From Mycolicibacter senuensis (GTDB lineage Bacteria > Actinomycetota > Actinomycetes > Mycobacteriales > Mycobacteriaceae), in assembly GCF_002101885.1 (NCBI RefSeq), contig NZ_LQPS01000028.1:1-64000 (forward strand): a stretch of 64,000 bases of DNA. The letters are read 5' to 3'. The translations under genes and the position numbers were made by a program. This document shows, in pieces, positions 38,210-47,635 of the stretch. Position 1 is the stretch's first letter; every line of letters begins with the position of its first letter. The notes under the pieces were generated by a model, which saw only the letters and a program-made list of their open reading frames with translations, did no database searches and had not been told where the DNA came from.

Positions 38210-38385
38210 GGGACGGCGGTGCGGCGTCTGCGTCGACTCTTGCGTGCCCAGTTCGAGATTCTTGGCCATTCACCTGGAATTTCCTGCCACCGGCCCACGT
38301 TTTGTAGTCGTAGTCGATGCTGCGCCGCGGCGGGCGCATGCACATGTAACCAGGAAAGCCAGACACGGAGGATCGCCGGAGACCA

Positions 38386-38607
38386 ATGGCCAAGAAAGAC
38401 GGTGCCATCGAGGTGGAGGGCCGAGTGGTCGAGCCCCTGCCCAATGCGATGTTTCGCATTGAGCTGGAGAACGGTCACAAGGTGCTCGCTCACATCAGCG
38501 GCAAGATGCGGCAGCACTACATCCGAATCCTGCCGGAGGACCGGGTGGTCGTGGAGTTGTCTCCGTACGACCTGACCCGGGGACGCATCGTCTACCGGTA
38601 CAAGTAG
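38386..38607 (+). CDS. infA: translation initiation factor IF-1
   Basis: 73-aa S1/OB-fold protein that occupies the 30S A site during initiation. [20 protein letters not shown] and the C-terminal [12 protein letters not shown] match the family exactly. It is the first gene of the infA-rpmJ-rpsM-rpsK-rpsD-rpoA-rplQ run. Confidence 0.97.
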   Translation: MAKKDGAIEVEGRVVEPLPNAMFRIELENGHKVLAHISGKMRQHYIRILPEDRVVVELSPYDLTRGRIVYRYK

Positions 38608-38669
38608 CTCCGGACCGCCCAACCCGAAGACCTTTAGCAACCAGCGATGAGAACAGGACCACAGCAGCC

Positions 38670-38783
38670 GTGAAGGTGAACCCCAGCGTCAAGCCGATCT
38701 GCGACAAGTGCAGGGTGATCCGTCGGCACGGCCGGGTCATGGTGATCTGCTCGGACCCGCGCCACAAGCAGCGTCAGGGCTGA
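38670..38783 (+). CDS. rpmJ: 50S ribosomal protein L36
   Basis: 37-aa zinc-ribbon L36 starting at GTG 38670 with [14 protein letters not shown] and ending KQRQG. Zinc ligands are Cys11, Cys14, Cys27 and His32. It lies 62 bp after infA. This is the zinc-containing form. Confidence 0.94.
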
Positions 38784-38834
38784 CCGACAAGCAGCACCCG
38801 AACCACAACTGAATGCAGACCTCCCAGTACCACT

Positions 38835-38869
38835 GAGTTGGCTGGCATCTTTTCCAGATGAGCCAACTC
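38835..38869 (+). ncRNA. stem-loop in the rpmJ-rpsM leader (possible r-protein leader)
   Basis: GAGTTGGCT (38835-38843) pairs perfectly with AGCCAACTC (38861-38869). Inside it CATCT (38846-38850) pairs with AGATG (38856-38860) around a TTTCC loop, with a GG bulge. This 35-nt structure is in the 180-bp gap before rpsM, the position where S4 controls the alpha operon in E. coli. Function is inferred from position only. Confidence 0.5.
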
Positions 38870-38963
38870 GGCAACGCCCGGATCGGAGGCCGGGCCCCGG
38901 AGCTGTATCGACCGGGAACGGGCTGGGACCGACACCTCCGCAACGAAAGAGGGAATGCCACCC

Positions 38964-39338
38964 ATGGCTCGACTTGTGGGCGTCGACCTGCCGCGCGATA
39001 AGCGCATGGAGATCGCGCTGACCTACATCTACGGCATCGGCCGTACCCGTTCCAATGAAATCCTCGGCGCGACCGGTATCGACAAGGACCAGCGCAGCAA
39101 GGACCTCACCGACGAGCAGTTGACCGCGCTGCGCGACTACATCGAGGGCAACCTCAAGGTCGAGGGTGACCTGCGCCGCGAGGTGCAGGCCGACATCCGT
39201 CGCAAGATCGAGATCGGCTGCTACCAGGGCCTGCGGCACCGTCGCGGCCTGCCGGTGCGCGGCCAGCGGACCAAGACCAACGCGCGTACCCGCAAGGGCC
39301 CCAAGCGCACCATCGCCGGTAAGAAGAAGGCCAGGTAA
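38964..39338 (+). CDS. rpsM: 30S ribosomal protein S13
   Basis: 124-aa S13 of the small-subunit head. [33 protein letters not shown] and [19 protein letters not shown] are diagnostic. I chose ATG 38964 (matching the usual 124-aa length) over ATG 38955; GAAAGAGGG lies just upstream. Confidence 0.96.
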   Translation: MARLVGVDLPRDKRMEIALTYIYGIGRTRSNEILGATGIDKDQRSKDLTDEQLTALRDYIEGNLKVEGDLRREVQADIRRKIEIGCYQGLRHRRGLPVRGQRTKTNARTRKGPKRTIAGKKKAR

Positions 39339-39343
39339 GACCC

Positions 39344-39754
39344 ATGGCAACGAAGAAAGCGACCGGGCCCAAGAAGGGCCAGAAGACCCGGCGGCGGGAA
39401 AAGAAGAACGTCCCGCACGGTGCCGCGCACATCAAGAGCACTTTCAACAACACGATCGTGACGATCACCGACCCGCAGGGCAACGTCATCGCCTGGGCGT
39501 CGTCGGGTCACGTCGGGTTCAAGGGCTCGCGTAAGTCCACCCCGTTCGCCGCGCAGCTGGCCGCCGAGAACGCCGCCCGCAAGGCGCAGGAGCACGGTGT
39601 GAAGAAGGTCGACGTGTTCGTGAAGGGCCCGGGTTCAGGCCGCGAAACCGCGATCCGCTCGCTGCAGGCTGCCGGCTTGGAGGTCGGCGCGATTTCCGAT
39701 GTCACCCCGCAACCCCACAACGGTTGCCGTCCGCCCAAGCGGCGTCGGGTCTAG
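39344..39754 (+). CDS. rpsK: 30S ribosomal protein S11
   Basis: 136-aa S11 of the platform. [39 protein letters not shown] and the C-terminal [13 protein letters not shown] are family hallmarks. It is 5 bp after rpsM. Confidence 0.97.
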   Translation: MATKKATGPKKGQKTRRREKKNVPHGAAHIKSTFNNTIVTITDPQGNVIAWASSGHVGFKGSRKSTPFAAQLAAENAARKAQEHGVKKVDVFVKGPGSGRETAIRSLQAAGLEVGAISDVTPQPHNGCRPPKRRRV

Positions 39755-39778
39755 TCGGGTTCGAGGAGGAGAAACAAC

Positions 39779-40384
39779 ATGGCTCGTTACACCGGACCCG
39801 CAACCCGCAAGTCCCGCCGGCTGGGCGTCGACCTCGTCGGCGGAGACCAGGCATTCGAGAAGCGGCCCTACCCGCCCGGCCAGCACGGCCGCGCGCGGAT
39901 CAAGGAAAGCGAATACCGGCTACAGCTGCAGGAGAAGCAGAAGGCTCGCTTCACCTACGGCGTGATGGAGAAGCAGTTCCGCCGCTACTACGAGGAAGCC
40001 GTCCGTCGGCGCGGCAAGACCGGTGAGGAACTGCTGCGCATCCTGGAGAGCCGGCTGGACAACGTGGTCTACCGCGCCGGCCTGGCCCGCACCCGTCGGA
40101 TGGCCCGTCAGCTGGTCAGCCACGGCCACTTCACCGTCAACGGTGTGAAGGTCGACGTGCCCAGTTACCAGGTGTCGCAGTACGACATCATCGACGTCAA
40201 GGACAAGTCGATCAACACGGTGCCGTTCCAGATCTCCCGGGAGACCGCGGGCGACCGCCCGATCCCGGGCTGGCTGCAGGTGGTCGGGGAGCGCCAGCGC
40301 ATCCTGGTCCACCAGCTGCCGGAGCGGGCCCAGATCCAGGTTCCGCTCGCCGAGCAGCTGATCGTCGAGTTCTACTCGAAGTAA
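39779..40384 (+). CDS. rpsD: 30S ribosomal protein S4
   Basis: 201-aa S4, a primary 16S binder and in many bacteria the repressor of its own operon. MARYTGPATRKSRRLGVDL, the S4 RNA-binding domain (SRLDNVVYRAGLARTRRMAR, SHGHFTVNGVKVDVPSY) and the terminal LIVEFYSK are visible. It lacks the zinc cysteines found in some S4 proteins. A GAGGAGG-type site precedes its ATG. Confidence 0.97.
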   Translation: MARYTGPATRKSRRLGVDLVGGDQAFEKRPYPPGQHGRARIKESEYRLQLQEKQKARFTYGVMEKQFRRYYEEAVRRRGKTGEELLRILESRLDNVVYRAGLARTRRMARQLVSHGHFTVNGVKVDVPSYQVSQYDIIDVKDKSINTVPFQISRETAGDRPIPGWLQVVGERQRILVHQLPERAQIQVPLAEQLIVEFYSK

Positions 40385-41500
<1,116 letters not shown>

Positions 41501-41575
41501 CGCCCCACCTCTCGAAAAGAGAGCCGTCCCGGCCCTACCTGATACGGGGGCCGGCCCCATTTAGGAGAAGCCCCA

Positions 41576-42145
41576 ATGCCCAAGCCCACCAAGGGTCCCC
41601 GTCTCGGCGGGTCGTCCTCGCACCAGAAGGCGATGCTGGCCAACCTGGCCACCTCGCTGTTCACCCACGGCCGGATCAAGACGACCGAGGCCAAGGCGCG
41701 GGCATTGCGGCCGTACGCCGAGAAGCTGATCACCCACGCCAAGAAGGGCACGCTGCACAACCGGCGTGAGGTGCTCAAGAAGATCCGCGACAAGGACGTG
41801 GTGCACTCGCTGTTCGCCGAGATCGCCCCGCACTTCGCGGACCGCAACGGTGGCTACACCCGCATCATCAAGGTCGAGGCGCGTCAGGGTGACAACGCCC
41901 CGATGGCCGTGATCGAGCTGGTCCGGGAGAAGACGGTGACCTCAGAGGCCGACCGCGCTCGCCGCGCGGGGGCCAAGGCGGCGAAGGCCGAGAAGGCCGC
42001 AGCGAAGCCCGCCGAGGCCGAGAAGGTCGACGAGCCGGCGGTCGAGGAGACCGAGGAGACCGAAGCGTCCGAAGCCGCCGAGGCCGAGACCGGAGCCGAC
42101 GAGACCGCTGAGGCCGAGACCGCTGAGGGCACCGACGAGTCCTGA
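41576..42145 (+). CDS. rplQ: 50S ribosomal protein L17 with long acidic tail
   Basis: 189-aa L17. The conserved part ([58 protein letters not shown]) ends near residue 118. The remaining ~70 residues are an Ala/Glu/Lys-rich, then strongly acidic tail with repeated EAE and TAE units, a known mycobacterial feature of variable length. The truA reading frame begins within or right after its 3' end. Confidence 0.95.
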   Translation: MPKPTKGPRLGGSSSHQKAMLANLATSLFTHGRIKTTEAKARALRPYAEKLITHAKKGTLHNRREVLKKIRDKDVVHSLFAEIAPHFADRNGGYTRIIKVEARQGDNAPMAVIELVREKTVTSEADRARRAGAKAAKAEKAAAKPAEAEKVDEPAVEETEETEASEAAEAETGADETAEAETAEGTDES

Positions 42146-42995
42146 CCGCACCGCCGGGGCTGTCCGGCTTCGGCTCGACATCGCCTACGACGGCACGGAG
42201 TTCGCCGGCTGGGCGGTTCAAGCCGGGCAGCGCACCGTCGCCGGTGTCCTCGACGAGGCGCTGACGACGGTGTTCCGCGCCCCGGTGCGGCTGTTCGCGG
42301 CGGGACGCACCGACACCGGCGTGCATGCCACCGGCCAGGTGGCCCACGTCGATGTCCCGGATTCGGCGCTGCGGTACGCCTATTCGCGTACCCGGCGGGA
42401 CGGCGAGCCGGAATTCCTGGCGCTGACACGGCGATTGGCGCGTTTCCTGCCGGCTGATGTGCGAGTGCTGCGGGTGGACCGGGCAGCCTCGGACTTTGAT
42501 GCCCGGTTCTCGGCGCTGCGTCGTCACTACGCTTACCGGCTCTCGACCGCGCCCTACGGGGTGGCACCTCAGCTGGCCCGTTACGTCACCGCCTGGTCGC
42601 GCCCGCTCGATGTCGACGCGATGGCCGAGGCTTCCCAAAACCTGTTGGGACTGAACGATTTCGCGGCGTTCTGCCGCCACCGCGAAGGCGCGACCACCAT
42701 TCGTGACCTGCAGCGTCTCGACTGGGTTCGCGACGGTGATCTGGTCACCGCGCAAGTCAGCGCCGATGCGTTCTGCTGGTCGATGGTGCGATCCCTGGTC
42801 GGGGCGGTGCTGGCGGTCGGCGAGCACCGGCGCGATGCGGCCTGGTTAGCGGGGTTGCTCAGTGCCAGCCGCCGGTCCAGTGATTTCACCGCCGCGCCGG
42901 CGCGCGGGTTGACCCTGGTCGGGGTCGACTATCCGCCGGACGACCAGTTGGCGGCGCGCACCGTGATCACCCGGGACCTGCGCAAGCCGCGCTGA
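42123..42995 (+). CDS. truA: tRNA pseudouridine(38-40) synthase, start codon unclear
   Basis: The frame encodes a TruA-type synthase with the catalytic Asp in [14 protein letters not shown] and downstream [10 protein letters not shown] and [14 protein letters not shown]. The family N-terminus ([17 protein letters not shown], beginning at 42162) is present in frame, but no ATG, GTG or TTG precedes it back to a stop at 41937-41939. The only in-frame candidate I see is CTG 42123, overlapping rplQ by 23 bp. The first standard start is GTG 42270, which would remove about 36 conserved residues but keep the catalytic Asp. I list the CTG version; a non-standard start, coupling from rplQ, or a sequence error are all possible. 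Confidence 0.75.
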   Translation: MRAPTSPDRTAGAVRLRLDIAYDGTEFAGWAVQAGQRTVAGVLDEALTTVFRAPVRLFAAGRTDTGVHATGQVAHVDVPDSALRYAYSRTRRDGEPEFLALTRRLARFLPADVRVLRVDRAASDFDARFSALRRHYAYRLSTAPYGVAPQLARYVTAWSRPLDVDAMAEASQNLLGLNDFAAFCRHREGATTIRDLQRLDWVRDGDLVTAQVSADAFCWSMVRSLVGAVLAVGEHRRDAAWLAGLLSASRRSSDFTAAPARGLTLVGVDYPPDDQLAARTVITRDLRKPR

Positions 42996-43042
42996 TCCCC
43001 CGCGGGCGCTAGCGGGCACGGTGGTACCGCTGCGCCGGCGCG

Positions 43043-43672
43043 CTAAAGCAGGCCGGCCACGAACGACGCGGCCTGATTGGTCATGCCGGGGGTATAGCCG
43101 GAGTGCGCGGAGAACATGCGCCCGGGGGAACAGACCGGGTCGCCGTCGGTGCACAGGTCGATCGTCTTGAACCCGTACACCGGGCTGTTCGTCAGGGGCT
43201 GACCGATCTTGTTGGAGGGGTTGCCGAACACCGCGATCGCCGCGACATGGTCGGCGGCCTCCGGGGGCAGTGGCGCGGTGAACCCGAAGCCGGGCACCGG
43301 CGCCGCCGCCACGATGTCGACGATCGCTGCGCCCTGCGAGTAACCGCCGAGGACTAGTCGGGTGGCCGGGCAGTTCTCCACCATCCACATCACGTGGCCG
43401 CTGGCGTCGTTGGCGCCGTCGGCCGCCCGGCCGAAGTCATAGCTGGCCGGATAGTTCACCGCGTAGGCGCCGACCGACCGGGACGTCTGGTTCCGCAGTG
43501 CGCCGACGAAGGCGTTGCCGACTCGGCCCAGGCCCGGGGGCTCGCCGGTGCCCCGGGCGAACACGACCTCGACGTCCGGGCATCCGTCGGCGGACGCGGG
43601 CGCAGACGGGACAGGGCTGATCAGCAGTGCTGACGCGGCAACGCAGGCCGCCAGGATGCGGTGTGCCTTCAT
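43043..43672 (-). CDS. cutinase-family serine esterase, secreted
   Basis: Predicted 209-aa exported alpha/beta hydrolase. A signal peptide ([20 protein letters not shown]) precedes the mature domain. Catalytic elements are the nucleophile in [12 protein letters not shown], Asp in [10 protein letters not shown] and His in [10 protein letters not shown]; four cysteines fit the two cutinase disulfides. Mycobacterial cutinase-like proteins are lipases or esterases acting on host or cell-wall lipids. It is the distal member of three same-strand paralogues. ATAGTA at 43681-43686 gives a minus-strand -10 (TACTAT) 8 nt before the ATG, suggesting a leaderless message. Confidence 0.9.
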   Translation of the reverse strand: MKAHRILAACVAASALLISPVPSAPASADGCPDVEVVFARGTGEPPGLGRVGNAFVGALRNQTSRSVGAYAVNYPASYDFGRAADGANDASGHVMWMVENCPATRLVLGGYSQGAAIVDIVAAAPVPGFGFTAPLPPEAADHVAAIAVFGNPSNKIGQPLTNSPVYGFKTIDLCTDGDPVCSPGRMFSAHSGYTPGMTNQAASFVAGLL

Positions 43673-43680
43673 AACGGAGA

Positions 43681-43686
43681 ATAGTA
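43681..43686 (-). promoter_or_regulatory. TACTAT -10 of cutinase gene 43043-43672
   Basis: On the minus strand TACTAT ends 8 nt before the ATG, in a markedly AT-rich 65-bp gap. The same hexamer at the same distance precedes the next cutinase, supporting a real, probably leaderless, promoter. Confidence 0.45.
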
Positions 43687-43739
43687 ACGAAGCAAAGATA
43701 AACTAACTAATCGGGTCTGCGTCGCCGCGCTGAGCTCGA

Positions 43740-44399
43740 TCAGAGCCTGCCCATGATGAAGTCGGCGGCCTGGTTGATCATGCCGGCCTGGATATAGGCA
43801 TCGGCCAGGTGCTGTGGCCAGTTCGCTTCCCAGGTGTTCGGGTCGGCCGGATTGCAGATGGGGTCGGCGCCGTGGCACAACTCGATGGTCCGGTCGGCGT
43901 ACACCGGGCTGAACCGGGTGATCGGCCCGGCCCAGGCGCTGCCGTTGCCGAACAGCGCGACCGCGGCGATGTGTTCGTCGGCGCCGGGTGGCAGCGGGTT
44001 GTTGAACGAGAAGACGCTCATCGGGACGGCCAGCACGATGTCGCTGACCGCCGCGCCCAGCGAGTAGCCGCCGATCACCAATCGGGTGTCCGGGCAAGTC
44101 TGCATCATGTGCTGGATGTGGCCGCTCATGTCGTTGGCGCCGCGATCCACATCGGCGTCGGCGTCGTAGCGGACCGCGTACAGTCCGATGGTGCGGTCGG
44201 CCTTGGCGCGTAAGGCGCTGACCAAGGCGTTGCCGATCTTGCCCGGGCCGGCCGACTCGAGCCGGCCGCGGGCGAACACCAACTCGACCGGCGGGCAGCC
44301 GGCCGCCGACGCGGCGGGAATGACCGTCGGTATCAGCGCGGGCGCGATCAAGGACACGACGAGCAGCACGACCGCGGTCAGGAAACGGGACGCCTTCAC
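43740..44399 (-). CDS. cutinase-family serine esterase, secreted
   Basis: Predicted 219-aa paralogue starting at GTG (plus 44397-44399). A hydrophobic signal (LTAVVLLVVSLIAPALIP) is followed by the cutinase domain: ELVFARGRLESAGPGKIG, nucleophile in IGGYSLGAAVSD (Leu replaces the usual Gln after Ser), Asp in CHGADPICNP, and His probably in WPQHLADAYIQ. The motif changes relative to its neighbours suggest altered specificity. It has its own AT-rich upstream gap. Confidence 0.88.
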   Translation of the reverse strand: MKASRFLTAVVLLVVSLIAPALIPTVIPAASAAGCPPVELVFARGRLESAGPGKIGNALVSALRAKADRTIGLYAVRYDADADVDRGANDMSGHIQHMMQTCPDTRLVIGGYSLGAAVSDIVLAVPMSVFSFNNPLPPGADEHIAAVALFGNGSAWAGPITRFSPVYADRTIELCHGADPICNPADPNTWEANWPQHLADAYIQAGMINQAADFIMGRL

Positions 44400-44407
44400 A
44401 GCGACCG

Positions 44408-44413
44408 ATAGTA
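44408..44413 (-). promoter_or_regulatory. TACTAT -10 of cutinase gene 43740-44399
   Basis: Minus-strand TACTAT ends exactly 8 nt before the GTG start, the same spacing as in the downstream paralogue. No ribosome site is visible between them, which fits leaderless translation. Confidence 0.45.
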
Positions 44414-44457
44414 GCGACGTAAAAACTTGATGGGCTAAATAAGAGCGTCGGCGCAGG

Positions 44458-45171
44458 TCAGCGCACCAGCGGTGCGACGTCGGGCACGGGCCCCGGTGCC
44501 CGGAGCCGGCCGGCGACGAAGTTGGCCGCCTGGCTGGTCAGCGCCGGGATGTAGCCGTCGGTGTGGTCGGTCCATTCATTGCCCGGTCCCTCGTGACAGA
44601 TCGGGTCCCCCGGGTTGCACAGGTCGAGGGACTTGGCGCCGAACAGGGCGCTCTGCGCGCTGATCGGCCCGCCGGTGCGGACGGCGGGATTGCCGAACGC
44701 CACCACGGCCACCACCTGGTCGGCGTACTCGGCCGGCAGCTGGCTGCCCCAGCTGATACCACCCACCTGGGTGCCGGTGACGATGTCGATCACCGACGCG
44801 CCCTGCGAGTAGCCGCCCAGCACCAGTTGGGTGTCGGGGCACACGTCGGCGGCGGCCTTGACGCGCCGGATCACGTCGTTGGCGCCGTCGCCGCCACCGA
44901 GCTGCAGCCGGCCGGCGGGGTAGTTGACGCCGTACTCGTCGACCTTCTTGGAGGTCTGCTGGCGCAGTGAGTCGATCATCGCCCGGCCGACCCGGCCGAC
45001 GCCGGGAGGCTCACTGGTGCCGCGGGCGAATATGACCTCGACGTCCGGGCAGTCGTAGGCGGCCGCCGACGGGACGGCATTCGGGGCCATCGCGGACAGG
45101 GCCGGGACGGTCAGCAGTGCGGTTGCCATCAACAACACCGAAAAGATGCTGTTCAAGTGAGAAAAACGCAT
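44458..45171 (-). CDS. cutinase-family serine esterase, secreted
   Basis: Predicted 237-aa cutinase-like protein. A signal peptide ([18 protein letters not shown]) is followed by [20 protein letters not shown], nucleophile in [12 protein letters not shown], Asp in [13 protein letters not shown] and His in [14 protein letters not shown] chose the ATG at plus 45169-45171 since the signal sequence starts there; further upstream starts lie in the eccB4 divergent region. Together with its two neighbours it corresponds in position to the cut3/cut4 group beside ESX-4 in M. tuberculosis, with one extra copy. Confidence 0.9.
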   Translation of the reverse strand: MRFSHLNSIFSVLLMATALLTVPALSAMAPNAVPSAAAYDCPDVEVIFARGTSEPPGVGRVGRAMIDSLRQQTSKKVDEYGVNYPAGRLQLGGGDGANDVIRRVKAAADVCPDTQLVLGGYSQGASVIDIVTGTQVGGISWGSQLPAEYADQVVAVVAFGNPAVRTGGPISAQSALFGAKSLDLCNPGDPICHEGPGNEWTDHTDGYIPALTSQAANFVAGRLRAPGPVPDVAPLVR

Positions 45172-45177
45172 ACCGGG

Positions 45178-45183
45178 ATGGTA
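45178..45183 (-). promoter_or_regulatory. TACCAT -10 candidate of cutinase gene 44458-45171
   Basis: Minus-strand TACCAT lies 6 nt before the ATG, similar to the TACTAT boxes of the other two cutinases. It is in the 108-bp region shared with the divergent eccB4. Confidence 0.35.
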
Positions 45184-45279
45184 CCGAAACCGGTTCTGGG
45201 CGCCGAAAAGCCTGTGCATGAATGAAAGCGGCGCAACCGGGCCCGCGGTTAGCCTCGGCCACACGCAAGGGAGTGGTGG

Positions 45280-46377
45280 ATGGCGGGGCGATCGACGACA
45301 CAACTGCAGCTCAGTGCAGACCGATTCCAGACCCGCCGGCTGGAACGTGCGCTGCGCTGCGGGCGGGTGGCGGGCGGTCCCGCGCCGGGCCGCGCCGGGC
45401 TGGGCTTGGGCTGCCTGCTCGCCGTGATCGCGCTGGCCGGCGCCGTGGTGGCGGCGGTGGTGCGCCCGCAACCGGGCCTCGGTGAGGCCCCCATCGTGCT
45501 GGACCGCGCATCCGGCGCGCTCTATGTCCGGGTCGGCGACGTTATGCATCCGGTGCTCAACCTCGCCTCGGCTCGCCTCATCGCCGGAGCCACCGACCCG
45601 CGGCCGGTGGCCGCCGGCGCGATCGGCCGGGTGCGGCGCGGCCCGCCATTGGGTATCCCGGGAGCTCCCGGAGCGCTCGGGGATGCCCTGCCGACGACGG
45701 CGACCTGGTCGGTGTGCGACGACTCGGCCGGCACCACGCTGGTCGCCGGCGTCGACCCGCCGACCGCGCGCCTCGACGCCGACGAGGCGCTGGCCGCCAG
45801 CTCCGAGTCGGCGAGCACCTACCTGTTGCTGCGGGGACGGCGGATCCCGATCAACCCCGCGATGCTGGGACCGGTTGGACCGCGGCAAGTCTCGGGGCTG
45901 TGGCTCAACGCGATCCCGGAGGCGCCGCCGGCCACGCCGTCGGATTTCATCGGCCGCCTCGCCGAACTGCCCGCCGCGGTGACCCTGTGTGCCCATTGGC
46001 GTGCCGGCGACGCGGCCGGCATCACCCTGTCGGCCGGGGCGGGCCTGCCGCTGCCGGCCGGAGCGACGCCGACGACGCTGGCTCAGGCCGACGGGCCGGG
46101 CCCGGCCCTGGACTCCGTCTATCTACCGCCGGGCCGCAGTGCCTACGTGCGGGCCTCGGATGCCTCCGGTCGCGGCGGCGGCGCCGGCTACCTGATCGCC
46201 GAGACCGGGGTGCGGTTCACCGTCGACGGCGACGCCGCCGCGCGCAGCCTCGGGCTGCCGTCGGTGGCCGCCGGCGTTCCCTGGCCGATGCTGGCCGGGT
46301 TGCCGGCCGGCCCGCGGCTCAGTCGCGAACAGGCGCTGCTGGCCCGCGACGTCGTGGCGCCGTCGCCCGGACGCTGA
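45280..46377 (+). CDS. eccB4: ESX-4 secretion component EccB4, short form
   Basis: Predicted 365-aa single-pass membrane protein of the ESX-4 type VII secretion machine. A cytoplasmic N-terminus is followed by one helix at ~40-62 and a periplasmic domain ([41 protein letters not shown]). Cys146 and Cys237 could form the disulfide conserved in EccB. The C-terminus ([20 protein letters not shown]) is also conserved. The usual EccB4 has about 470 residues; here roughly 100 residues are missing between LNAIPEAP (~210) and VTLCAHW (~235), the central periplasmic repeats. Its 3' end overlaps mycP4 by 59 bp on the opposite strand. A GGGAG-type site precedes ATG 45280. Confidence 0.9.
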   Translation: MAGRSTTQLQLSADRFQTRRLERALRCGRVAGGPAPGRAGLGLGCLLAVIALAGAVVAAVVRPQPGLGEAPIVLDRASGALYVRVGDVMHPVLNLASARLIAGATDPRPVAAGAIGRVRRGPPLGIPGAPGALGDALPTTATWSVCDDSAGTTLVAGVDPPTARLDADEALAASSESASTYLLLRGRRIPINPAMLGPVGPRQVSGLWLNAIPEAPPATPSDFIGRLAELPAAVTLCAHWRAGDAAGITLSAGAGLPLPAGATPTTLAQADGPGPALDSVYLPPGRSAYVRASDASGRGGGAGYLIAETGVRFTVDGDAAARSLGLPSVAAGVPWPMLAGLPAGPRLSREQALLARDVVAPSPGR

Positions 46378-47635
46378 CCACCGCCAGCAGCAGGGCCAGC
46401 AGCACACCGGTGCCGGTGCCCGCGGCACGCAACCCGCCGGAGGCGGCGGGCGCCACTTCGGGCGGCGCCGGCGGATCCGGTCGCGCCGGTTGGGGAGCCG
46501 GCCGGTCGGGGGCCGGCCGAGTCGCGTCGGAGCTGACCGCCGCCAGCGGATCGACCACCCCGGCGCCGACGAAATCGTCGCGCCCGCCGGGCGGGTGGTG
46601 GGCGGTGGCCTTGATCCGGTCCATCACCTGCCGCGGTCTCCAATCCGGGAACCGGGCCCGGATCAGCGCCGCCAGACCGCTGACCACCGGCGCGGCGAAA
46701 CTGGTGCCGTGAACCGGGGATCCGCCGACGGTGTTGGCCATCGCATCGGCGACGCTGCTCAGCGACAGCACGCCCTCGCCGGGCGCGGCCACGTCGACCC
46801 ACGGACCGGCCAGGGTGAATGCCGACGGCGCGCCGCGGGCGTCCACCGATCCGACAGTCAGCACGTAGTCGTCGTACCAGGCCGGCGTGACGATCATCGG
46901 CTCGCCGGCATCACACCCGTCGTCGGTGTTGCCGGCCGCGGCGACCACCACGGCGTTTCGCACCTCGACTGCGTAGGCCAGCGCGGCGCCGAGCGCCCGG
47001 TCATCCAGCTCGGAGCCCGCCGGCAGGCAGGCCACCGCCGAGATGTTGATCACCGACGACCCCAGGTCGGCGGCGGTGCGCACCGCCTTCGCCAGCGTGT
47101 CGACGTCCCCGACGCCCGGGGCGTCGCCGGCGGCGCCGAACTTGGCGCTGGACTGGCGAATGGCGAGCACGGTGGCCAGCGGCGCCACGCCCGCGAACCG
47201 GTCGGCAGCCGGATCTGGTGCGGCCCCGATGATTCCGGCGACCAGCGTGCCGTGCCCGTCGCAGTCCTGGGCGCCGTCGCCGGTGGACACGTAGTCCCCG
47301 CCGCCCACCAGGCCGGGAAGTCGCCGATGCGGCGCGACACCGGTGTCGATCACCGCCACCCGCTGACCCGCCCCGCGGGTGAGCGCCCACACCGCGGGCA
47401 GGTCCAACCCGTCGAGCTGGGTGACCGGCGCATCCGGCTGCAGGGCCGGGACCCCACACACCGCGCGTTGCACGGTCGCGTGCACCGGTGCGGCCGGCCC
47501 GGCTGCGGGCAGCCGGGAACTGTCGATCGGCGGCGGTGCGACCGCGCTCGCCGGCGGTACGCACTGGGTGGTCCCGGCGATCACCGCGGCCGCCGAGAGG
47601 CGGGCGAGCCGAACGACCCTGGCGCTGCGCATCAC
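46319..47635 (-). CDS. mycP4: mycosin-4, ESX-4 subtilisin-like protease
   Basis: Predicted 438-aa membrane-anchored S8 protease. A signal sequence (residues ~7-32) leads to the catalytic domain with Asp97 (VAVIDTGVAPH), His128 (CDGHGTLVAG) and Ser312 (HGTSFAAPVVSG); the oxyanion Asn236 is in AAAGNTDDG. A Pro-rich linker (~370-395) and one C-terminal helix (~405-425) follow. Mycosins stabilise ESX complexes and process substrates outside the membrane. GTG 47635 and ATG 47632 are alternative starts. It begins directly after the eccD4 stop, so the two form an operon. Confidence 0.95.
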   Translation of the reverse strand: MMRSARVVRLARLSAAAVIAGTTQCVPPASAVAPPPIDSSRLPAAGPAAPVHATVQRAVCGVPALQPDAPVTQLDGLDLPAVWALTRGAGQRVAVIDTGVAPHRRLPGLVGGGDYVSTGDGAQDCDGHGTLVAGIIGAAPDPAADRFAGVAPLATVLAIRQSSAKFGAAGDAPGVGDVDTLAKAVRTAADLGSSVINISAVACLPAGSELDDRALGAALAYAVEVRNAVVVAAAGNTDDGCDAGEPMIVTPAWYDDYVLTVGSVDARGAPSAFTLAGPWVDVAAPGEGVLSLSSVADAMANTVGGSPVHGTSFAAPVVSGLAALIRARFPDWRPRQVMDRIKATAHHPPGGRDDFVGAGVVDPLAAVSSDATRPAPDRPAPQPARPDPPAPPEVAPAASGGLRAAGTGTGVLLALLLAVVSVRATAPRRRGPAAPVRD

